In this document: piece after piece, positions 58,214 to 64,000 of the stretch
Numbering within the stretch: the first letter of the stretch is position 1
Layout: every line of letters begins with the position of its first letter
Assembly: GCF_014204895.1 (NCBI RefSeq)
Contig: NZ_JACHMF010000001.1
Location: forward strand, 7,812,001 to 7,876,000
DNA length: 64,000 bases
Reading direction: 5' to 3'
Source: Paractinoplanes abujensis
GTDB lineage: Bacteria; Actinomycetota; Actinomycetes; Mycobacteriales; Micromonosporaceae
The notes under the pieces: model-generated
Told to the model about the DNA's origin: nothing
Databases searched by the model: none
What the model saw: the letters and a program-made list of their open reading frames with translations, nothing else
Program-made: the position numbers and the translations under genes

Positions 58214-59560
58214 TTATGTGCTGCGTGTCGGCGTGCTGCGGTTACCCCGCTGCCGGGCCACCAGCCGGGGGTCAGTGGTGATCAGCTCGTCCCAGAGCCC
58301 GCTCGCGACCAGCGCGGCGGCCTCGTTGTGCCAGCGCCGCAGGGTGCCGCGCGGCACATAACGCCGCATCCAGTCGAGCGCCTGCCGGGCATCCCGGTCC
58401 AGCCCGTCCGTCCGGAGTTTCCGCCCGTACGGGTTGAGGCCGAGCTCGGTGCAGAAGTGCAACGCGTTGTAGTGCCGCCACTCGTCGGTGGTCTCGAACG
58501 GGCCCGCCGGGCGCAGCCGATCGATCCTGTCCTTGAGCAGCGCCCGCAACTCCACCGCGCGCTCCAGCGGCTGGTCGAGCGCGCGCCCGGTCAGCCGGCG
58601 GTCCACCGCGGGCAGATCGGTCAGCGGGCTGCGCATCAGCCGGCCCAGATCGCCGTAGTTGGCCAGGGCCTGCCGGGCGAACCTCAGGAACTCCTCCTCG
58701 CCGGTGGCCAGCAGCCGATGCCGTTGCCGATGCCGGGGCAGCGCCTCGGCCAGCAGCAGCAGGGCCGACCTGTCCTGCCGCAGCCGCTCCTCGCCGCGGA
58801 ACGCGAGCACGTCGAGCCCGCGCCGCACCGGGCCCTCCAGCCCGACCACCGTCATGACCGCCGCGACCAGAAGGAACTGCAGCACCGTGACGGCGGTGTC
58901 GTCGACCGCGATCAGGGTGACCGCGGCCGGGCCGCCGACGAGCACGATCACCACGACCGCGGCAGTGGCCGAGCGGACCAGATCGGGCCGCAGCCGCTCG
59001 CCCGCGTCCAACGCGTCCGAGACCGCGATCAGGAACCCGAGGATGAGCAGGTCGAGCCCCATCGCGGCCAGGGCCAGGCCGGGGCGGCCGAGGTCGATCG
59101 GCAGCAGGACGGCGGCCAGGGCCAGTGCGTACAGGGCGGCGGCCACGGTGAGCGCGGCGGTCAGCATCGGCGGGCGCACCTGATCGCGGAACCGCCAGAG
59201 CAGCAGCAGCCCACCCGCCAGCGGGGCCAGCACGACCAGCCGTACGCCCGAGGGCAGCACGACCAGAGTCACCAGGAAAGCGCCGGCCAGGATCATCCAG
59301 CCCAGGTCGATCTGGCGCCGCTCGGGAACCGAGGACGGCAGCAGGGCCACCATGGCCCCGGCCCAGAGCAGGACGGGCAGGCAGAGCAGCACCTGGGCCG
59401 CCACGCCGCGCGGGTCGGCGGTCCACAGTGCCACCCCGGCCGCGTACGTGATCAACGCGCCCGCCGACCGCAGCGCCGCCGGTCGCACCGGATCGCGGCC
59501 GGCCAGATAGCAGGCGGCCCACCAGGCGAGGGCGAAGACGAGGACGGCTAGGGCGGGCAC
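58214..59560 (-). CDS. Polytopic membrane protein of the FtsK cassette, unknown
   Basis: 448 residues, not recognised. Eight to ten membrane helices fill residues 1-245. A cytoplasmic, Arg-rich helical domain of about 200 residues follows (RRGLDVLAFRGEERLRQDRSALLLLAEALPRHRQRHRLL, then WRHYNALHFCTELGLNPYGRKLRTDG). It is encoded just upstream of the FtsK-like gene on the same strand, 57 bp away. It starts with GTG. No transporter signature is seen. Confidence 0.75.
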   Translation of the reverse strand: MPALAVLVFALAWWAACYLAGRDPVRPAALRSAGALITYAAGVALWTADPRGVAAQVLLCLPVLLWAGAMVALLPSSVPERRQIDLGWMILAGAFLVTLVVLPSGVRLVVLAPLAGGLLLLWRFRDQVRPPMLTAALTVAAALYALALAAVLLPIDLGRPGLALAAMGLDLLILGFLIAVSDALDAGERLRPDLVRSATAAVVVIVLVGGPAAVTLIAVDDTAVTVLQFLLVAAVMTVVGLEGPVRRGLDVLAFRGEERLRQDRSALLLLAEALPRHRQRHRLLATGEEEFLRFARQALANYGDLGRLMRSPLTDLPAVDRRLTGRALDQPLERAVELRALLKDRIDRLRPAGPFETTDEWRHYNALHFCTELGLNPYGRKLRTDGLDRDARQALDWMRRYVPRGTLRRWHNEAAALVASGLWDELITTDPRLVARQRGNRSTPTRST

Positions 59561-59569
59561 GGCGAAGAG

Positions 59570-60184
59570 TCAACCACCCAGGCGTGCGGAGCCGGAAGAA
59601 ACGAGAGCCTTCTTACGCCGCCGGCGGCGCACCACCCAGACCCCCGCCAGGACCATCACCAACAGTCCGACCAGGACCAACACCGGCAGGAGGATGGCCA
59701 GAACGGACATCACGACGCTCCCGATGTCCTCCGCCGTGCTGGCCACAGGGGCGCCGAAGCCGGCCGTGGTGGCGTTCACCACGGGGCGGGAGGAGGCCTT
59801 CACGCCGTGCACGACGAGCGCGATGACCACACCGACGGCGATCGGCACCCACTGGTGCGACCCGAAGAACGAGCCGGGGTCGCTCACCGTGACCGTCTCG
59901 GAGGAGGAACCGGCCCCGAACGCCAGGCCGCCCGCGGTCGGTCGCACCACGGTCTGCACCACGTCGTTCACGTGGTCGACCACCGGCACCTTGTCCGCCA
60001 CCACCTCGATCGCCAGCAACAGCGCGAGGATCAGCAGCGTCCAGCCGTTGGACAACCAGTCCCAGCCGATGGGCAGGTCGATCGTGTCGGTGTAACGGGC
60101 GAGCACGCCCATGGTGAGCAGGGGGATGTAGGCATTGAGGCCTGCGGATGCAGCCAGGCCGGTGCCGGTCAGCGCTTCGAGCAC
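59570..60184 (-). CDS. DUF4126 family membrane protein
   Basis: 204 residues. DUF4126 is recognisable from [45 protein letters not shown] and the C-terminal helices. About five membrane helices and an Arg/Lys-rich C terminus ([10 protein letters not shown]). The GTG at 60184 is preferred because CATCCT lies 6 nt upstream and the frame before it lacks support. It is divergent from nucS. Function unknown. Confidence 0.82.
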   Translation of the reverse strand: MLEALTGTGLAASAGLNAYIPLLTMGVLARYTDTIDLPIGWDWLSNGWTLLILALLLAIEVVADKVPVVDHVNDVVQTVVRPTAGGLAFGAGSSSETVTVSDPGSFFGSHQWVPIAVGVVIALVVHGVKASSRPVVNATTAGFGAPVASTAEDIGSVVMSVLAILLPVLVLVGLLVMVLAGVWVVRRRRRKKALVSSGSARLGG

Positions 60185-60240
60185 GGCTTCAGGATGACAA
60201 ACCCACGCGAGCACCGCCCGGCGAGCCGAACACGGTCCGG

Positions 60241-60246
60241 TACTGT
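60241..60246 (+). promoter_or_regulatory. Putative -10 element, leaderless promoter of nucS
   Basis: TACTGT ends 6 nt (CGTGCG) before the GTG at 60253. Confidence 0.6.
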
Positions 60247-60252
60247 CGTGCG

Positions 60253-60912
60253 GTGCGTCTGGTCATCGCGAAGTGCTCTGTCGACTATGTCGGCCGGCTG
60301 TCCGCCCACCTGCCCACCGCCGTCCGGCTCGTGATGGTCAAGGCCGACGGCTCGGTCTCGATCCACGCCGACGACCGTGCCTACAAGCCGCTGAACTGGA
60401 TGAGCCCGCCCTGCAAGCTGCAGGAGGCGCCCGGTGTGTGGAAGGTCGTCAACAAGGCCGGCGAGGAGCTGCGGATCACCCTGGAGGAGATCTTCCAGGA
60501 CACCTCGTACGAGCTCGGGGTCGACCCCGGCCTGGTCAAGGACGGCGTCGAGGCCCACCTGCAGGAGCTGCTGGCGGCCCACCCGGAGACGTTCGGCGAG
60601 GGGCACACCCTGGTCCGCCGCGAGTTCATGACCGCCATCGGCCCGGTCGATCTGCTGCTCAAGGACTCCGACGGTGCCTCGGTGGCAGTCGAGGTCAAAC
60701 GCCGCGGCGAGATCGACGGCGTCGAGCAGCTCACCCGCTACCTCGAACTGATGAACCGCGACCCGCTGCTGGCCCCGGTGAAGGGCGTGTTCGCCGCGCA
60801 GGAGATCAAACCCCAGGCCCGCGTGCTCGCCACCGATCGCGGCATCCGCTGCGTGGTGGTCGACTACGACAAACTCCGTGGCATGGAACGCGACGAACTC
60901 ACGCTGTTCTAA
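60253..60912 (+). CDS. nucS: Mismatch-specific endonuclease NucS/EndoMS
   Basis: 219 residues. The N-terminal DNA-binding beta domain is [20 protein letters not shown]. The RecB-like nuclease core has [12 protein letters not shown] and [24 protein letters not shown] with the catalytic Asp, Glu and Lys. The C terminus DELTLF fits a beta-clamp-binding motif. It makes double-strand cuts at G-T, G-G and T-T mismatches in the MutS/MutL-independent repair of actinobacteria. The GTG at 60253 follows a -10-like hexamer by 6 nt. Two long hairpin repeats follow it. Confidence 0.95.
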   Translation: MRLVIAKCSVDYVGRLSAHLPTAVRLVMVKADGSVSIHADDRAYKPLNWMSPPCKLQEAPGVWKVVNKAGEELRITLEEIFQDTSYELGVDPGLVKDGVEAHLQELLAAHPETFGEGHTLVRREFMTAIGPVDLLLKDSDGASVAVEVKRRGEIDGVEQLTRYLELMNRDPLLAPVKGVFAAQEIKPQARVLATDRGIRCVVVDYDKLRGMERDELTLF

Positions 60913-61165
60913 TGGCGTCGCCTCCGCTCCGCGGGCGATCGCCTGGTAACCGATGAGATGACAGGCGATTTTCCGCCACCCGCAAACCCCGCGGGCGTCG
61001 AAAAACCGACTGCCATCTCACCGGCGGCGATCGCATTTAATGGCGTCGCCTTCGCTCCGCGGGCGATCGCCTGGTAACCGATGAGATGACAGGCGGTTTT
61101 CCGCCACCGGCAAACCCCGCGGGCGTCGAAAACCGACTGCCGTCTCACCGGCGGCGATCGCGTTC
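60910..61165. repeat. Two tandem 128-bp units, each with a 100-bp dyad (MITE/REP-like)
   Basis: Copy 1 spans 60910-61037 and copy 2 spans 61038-61165, about 95 percent alike. In each, GCGATCGC at both ends (60935/61027 and 61063/61154) bounds a long imperfect inverted repeat: TGAGATG-CAG on the left pairs with CTG-CATCTCA on the right, with CGGTTTT/AAAACCG and a CCCGCGGG-rich centre. Each can fold into a hairpin of about 100 nt. They fill the gap between convergent nucS and the ABC membrane gene and include both stop codons. Confidence 0.85.
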
Positions 61166-62658
61166 TAGTTCGACAATTCTGTGCGGTCGTCGGCTGTGGT
61201 GCCGGAGAGGTAGATGCGGGCGCCGCCGACGCCGATGACGGCCTGGAGCAGCAAGAGGGTCGGGGTCAGGGTGCCGGTGCCGATGGCGATCCAGGCCGGG
61301 ATGCCGAGCAGCAGCATGTCGGGGCCCATCACGGCGTTGACCAGCGGGCCGGTCGAGAGTGTGCCCATCGGGGTGTCGAGCGGCAGCAGCTCGTTGCGGA
61401 CGAAACCGACCCGCGCGCGGTGCACGGCGGCGGCCGCGCCGACCGGGCCCAGGGTGAGGCCCAGCGCCCACCACGGGCCCGAGGTGAGGTCGCCCAGCAG
61501 GTCGAGGGCGGTCAGTGCGAGCGCCGCCCACAGGCCGGCCAGCACGCCGGGCACCCACAGCCGCTGCAGGACGGCCTGACGGGAGGACAGGCCCAGCATC
61601 CGCAGCAGCACCGGGTTGCCCGCGTCGGTCTTGACGTTGCCGGTGGCGGTCAGGCCTGAGATCAGCAGGCCGAGCAGCACAGCGGCGCCCAGCACCCAGC
61701 CCGGCGCGCCGCCCAGCAGCACCGGCAGCAGGGCCGCGAGCAGCAGCCAGACCAGGCGGTTGCGGCGCCGCAGCGTCAGCAGCAGATCCTGGGCGACCAG
61801 CACCGGCAGCCGGGGGAACAGGCGGGTCGAGCGCAGCCGCCGCCGGGCCCAGTAGCGGCGTTCGATCATGTCGGTCAGGAACGACGGCTCGATGCCGAAG
61901 GCGCTGTCGAACAGTGTGCCGGCGACCCGCGACGCGTCCAGGATGCGATCGCTCGGCGTCGCCGCCAGGCCCCGGACGACCAGGCCCAGCGCGCCCAGCA
62001 CAACGAGCGCGACCGCGCCGGTGATGGGGAGCAGCACCGAGACCGGGGGCCACTGGGTGACGACCGCGGGCCGGTCGAGCATCGTGGCGGCGACCAGCCC
62101 GGTCAGCCCGGCCGCGACGAGCAGGCCGGCCAGCCGGTCGAGCGCGTCACCCCAGCGCCCGCCGGCCTGCGCTGCCGTCGCCACCAGCAACAGCACCAGC
62201 CCGATCAGCGCGCCGTCGGCGGCCAGCAAGGCGACCTCGTCGCCGGCTTCGGCCCGGGGCGCGGCGTGCCCGACGACGGCCAGCGCGGCCAGCCCGCCCA
62301 GCACGGCGGCGGCGATGCCGGTCAGCCGCAGCGAGGGCAGCAGCAGCCGGCGCCGGCTGACCGGGGCGGTCAGCAGCCAGGAGGCGGCGGCCCGGCTCAA
62401 TGCGAGCGGCCCGAACCGGCGCAGCGCGAGGTAGAGCAGGCCGTAGCAGACCGCGACCAGCGACCCGGCGGCCAGTGCCGACGTGTCCGGCGCGGACGGC
62501 CAGAAGATCGCCGCGATCTGCCGGTGCAGCATCCCGCCGATGATCGCGACGCTCAGCGCGCCGATGTACAGGCTGTTCAGGGTGGCGCCGCGCTCGCGGT
62601 GCGAGGACTGGGTGCGGCTGATCCACCGCCGTACGGGGGAAAGGGGAACAGCGGTCAC
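61165..62658 (-). CDS. ABC exporter membrane component (ABC-2-like, unassigned)
   Basis: 497 residues with about 12 predicted membrane helices and no substrate-binding domain. Layout resembles the large membrane partners of single-ATPase ABC exporters in actinomycetes (DUF6297-like; I am unsure of the exact family). It starts with GTG overlapping the ATPase TGA by 4 bp (GTGA), so subunits are coupled. The N-terminal RRWISRTQSSHRERG is cytoplasmic. Substrate unknown. Confidence 0.8.
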   Translation of the reverse strand: MTAVPLSPVRRWISRTQSSHRERGATLNSLYIGALSVAIIGGMLHRQIAAIFWPSAPDTSALAAGSLVAVCYGLLYLALRRFGPLALSRAAASWLLTAPVSRRRLLLPSLRLTGIAAAVLGGLAALAVVGHAAPRAEAGDEVALLAADGALIGLVLLLVATAAQAGGRWGDALDRLAGLLVAAGLTGLVAATMLDRPAVVTQWPPVSVLLPITGAVALVVLGALGLVVRGLAATPSDRILDASRVAGTLFDSAFGIEPSFLTDMIERRYWARRRLRSTRLFPRLPVLVAQDLLLTLRRRNRLVWLLLAALLPVLLGGAPGWVLGAAVLLGLLISGLTATGNVKTDAGNPVLLRMLGLSSRQAVLQRLWVPGVLAGLWAALALTALDLLGDLTSGPWWALGLTLGPVGAAAAVHRARVGFVRNELLPLDTPMGTLSTGPLVNAVMGPDMLLLGIPAWIAIGTGTLTPTLLLLQAVIGVGGARIYLSGTTADDRTELSN

Positions 62659-63302
62659 GGCGTGCCCGCGCTCAGCGACTCCATCGTGGTGACCTCGGCC
62701 CCCGACGCGAGCGCGAAGGCGTCGTCGTGGCTGGCCATCAGCAGCGAGCCACCACCGGCGACGTAGTCGGCGAGCAGGCTCGCCACGTCGGCCCGGCCCT
62801 CGCGGTCGAGGCGCTGCTCGGGTTCGTCGAGGATCAGCAGTGAACTGGGCCGCAGCAGCGCGATGGCCAGCACGAGCCGCTGCTTCTGACCCGACGAGAG
62901 CTGGGGCGGGATCGCGTCGGCGTGCCCCGCCAGGCCGAACCTCTCCAGCGCCTCGTCCACCCCGGCCGACGCGGGGTCCTGTCCGTGCGCGCGGCAGACC
63001 AGTTCGGCGTGCTCGCGCGCGGTGAGCCCGGGATACCAGGTCGGGGGTTCGACGGTGGTCACGACGGCCCGCCAGAACTCGGGGGTCGCGCCGGGGTCGC
63101 CGCCGAATACGTGGATCGTGCCCTCGTCGGGCTGCTGCAGCCCGCTCACGCAGCGCAGCAGGGTCGATTTGCCGATGCCGTTCTCACCGACCACGCAGAC
63201 GCCCGCGCCGGCCGGCACGGTCAGCGTGACCCCGATGAGCACCGGGCTGGAGCCGTATCCGACATGCAGGCCGTCGACCGCGACCGCGGGATGATCCACC
63301 AC
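62655..63302 (-). CDS. ABC transporter ATP-binding protein
   Basis: 215 residues, one nucleotide-binding domain. Walker A is GENGIGKST, the Q-loop region is VEPPTWYPGLT, the signature is LSSGQKQRL (diverged from LSGGQ), Walker B is LLILDEP and the H-loop is SHDD. It pairs with the overlapping membrane gene. The GTG at 63302 has TAGCGT 7 nt upstream; the next codon is also GTG. Confidence 0.93.
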   Translation of the reverse strand: MVDHPAVAVDGLHVGYGSSPVLIGVTLTVPAGAGVCVVGENGIGKSTLLRCVSGLQQPDEGTIHVFGGDPGATPEFWRAVVTTVEPPTWYPGLTAREHAELVCRAHGQDPASAGVDEALERFGLAGHADAIPPQLSSGQKQRLVLAIALLRPSSLLILDEPEQRLDREGRADVASLLADYVAGGGSLLMASHDDAFALASGAEVTTMESLSAGTP

Positions 63303-63309
63303 TTCACGG

Positions 63310-63315
63310 ACGCTA
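63310..63315 (-). promoter_or_regulatory. Putative -10 element, leaderless promoter of the ABC operon
   Basis: Minus-strand TAGCGT ends 7 nt (CCGTGAA) before the GTG at 63302. It directly abuts the stop codon of the upstream aldehyde dehydrogenase gene. Confidence 0.5.
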
Positions 63316-64000
63316 CTACTTCCGCCCGTACAGGATTCTGAGAGCCTTGACGATCGCGCCGACCTGGGCGGGGGTGCGCTCGAAGGTCATCGCCGGGAGG
63401 AGTGACGGCCCCCGCCGTACGGTGATGGATTTGGCCCGGGCGAACTCGCGCAGCCCGTCCTCGCCGTGGATGCGCCCGAAACCGGACTCGCCCACGCCGC
63501 CGAACGGCAGGCTGCCCATGCCCACGAACGAGAGCGTGGAGTTGACCGCCACCATGCCCGAGCGCAGCCGGCGGGCGATACGCAGCGCGTTCTTCTTGCC
63601 GAAAACCGCGCCACCCAGCCCGTACGGGGTGTCGTTGGCCTTCTGCAGGGCCTCGTCGGCGTCGGCCACCTTGGTGATCGTCAGGGTGGGCCCGAAGGTC
63701 TCGTCACTGATCTCGCGCGAGTCGGCCGGCACGTCGACCAGCACGGTGGGAGAGACGTACGGGGGTTGCACCGCCTCGGCCCCGCCCAGCACGGCCCGGC
63801 CGCCCTTGGCCAGCGCGTCGTCGATGTGGTCGCGGATGATGTCGAGCTGGCCGGGCATCGTGATGGGGCCGATCTCCTCGCCCGTGCGCAGCCGGCCCGC
63901 CCTCTCGGTGACGGCCCGGACGAACTCGTCGTAGATCGGGGCGACCGCGTACACCCGCTCGATGCCGATGCAGGTCTGCCCGGCGTTGGTCATCGAGCCC
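63316..64000 (-). CDS. Aldehyde dehydrogenase family protein, C-terminal part (truncated by window edge)
   Basis: About 227 visible residues; the frame continues past the right edge. The catalytic Cys is in NAGQTCIGIERVYA. Further family features are EISDETFGPTLTI with the conserved Glu, YGLGGAVFGKKNALRIARRLRSGMVAVN, and PFGGVGESGFGRIHGEDGLREF. The hydrophobic C terminus (VGAIVKALRILYG) recalls succinate-semialdehyde or long-chain aldehyde dehydrogenases, but the substrate is open. The NAD-binding half is outside the window. The ATG at 63993 is internal. Confidence 0.92.
   Translation of the reverse strand, partial: GSMTNAGQTCIGIERVYAVAPIYDEFVRAVTERAGRLRTGEEIGPITMPGQLDIIRDHIDDALAKGGRAVLGGAEAVQPPYVSPTVLVDVPADSREISDETFGPTLTITKVADADEALQKANDTPYGLGGAVFGKKNALRIARRLRSGMVAVNSTLSFVGMGSLPFGGVGESGFGRIHGEDGLREFARAKSITVRRGPSLLPAMTFERTPAQVGAIVKALRILYGRK

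Overview
The window is 64 kb of very GC-rich, densely coded DNA with frequent GTG/TTG starts and 1-4 bp start/stop overlaps, as in a filamentous actinomycete. Several things point to an actinobacterial chromosome: the order argS-lysA-hom-thrC ... thrB-rho-rpmE-prfA-prmC-tsaC ... glyA ... atpBEFHAGD ... atpC-DUF2550 ... cobO ... murA ... nucS, the long Rho insertion, NucS, and many leaderless promoters. I infer a Micromonosporaceae-type (Actinoplanes-like) host; that is a judgement from gene order and composition, not from a database match. No insertion sequence, prophage, CRISPR array or replication origin was found.

Layout. 0-6.8 kb holds small accessory enzymes and regulators: a CocE-type hydrolase fragment, a serine hydrolase coupled to an NTF2-like protein, two VOC proteins' worth of family context (one here, one at 49 kb), HxlR next to a Cys-nucleophile hydrolase, and an epoxide hydrolase divergent from a WYL regulator. 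6.8-8.1 kb is a non-coding repeat array that runs into a tRNA-Arg(CCG) gene. 8.3-9.7 kb is a DUF3105/DUF305 pair. 9.8-15.3 kb is argS-lysA-hom-thrC. 15.3-20.9 kb is an efflux insert (MarR, AcrB-like RND pump, MFS transporter, small membrane protein) that separates thrC from thrB. 20.9-34.4 kb is thrB, rho, rpmE, prfA, prmC and two TsaC/Sua5 paralogues around a low-molecular-weight phosphatase. It is interrupted by a bacterial nitric oxide synthase, an RNA kinase-ligase pair, a PQQ-propeller protein and a TPR-GGDEF protein. 34.4-46.6 kb has an SDR-DUF2867 protein, glyA and the ATP synthase genes, with a LytR-CpsA-Psr gene and a strong terminator between atpD and atpC. 46.6-54.4 kb has DUF2550, PhzF, a single-chain PheRS-like enzyme behind a leader peptide and attenuator, cobO, murA, a hydroxyacyl-CoA dehydrogenase and a CNNM/CorC transporter. 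54.6-59.6 kb is a cassette of membrane proteins around an FtsK/SpoIIIE ATPase. 59.6-64 kb has DUF4126, nucS, paired MITE-like hairpins, an ABC exporter pair and the C-terminal part of an aldehyde dehydrogenase.

How the genes work together. The core supplies aspartate-family amino acids (lysA, hom, thrC, thrB), translation (argS, tRNA-Arg, rpmE, prfA, prmC, tsaC), termination (rho), one-carbon units (glyA), energy (atp), wall synthesis (murA, LCP) and mismatch repair (nucS).

The items I consider most worth pursuing are: the PheRS-like monomer under apparent transcription attenuation; the polynucleotide kinase/RNA ligase pair beside a reductase-less NOS; the split atp operon; the FtsK-centred membrane cassette; a YrdC protein with degenerate active-site motifs beside an intact Sua5; the hairpin repeats after nucS; and a shared promoter signature that sets many start codons at or next to the transcription start.
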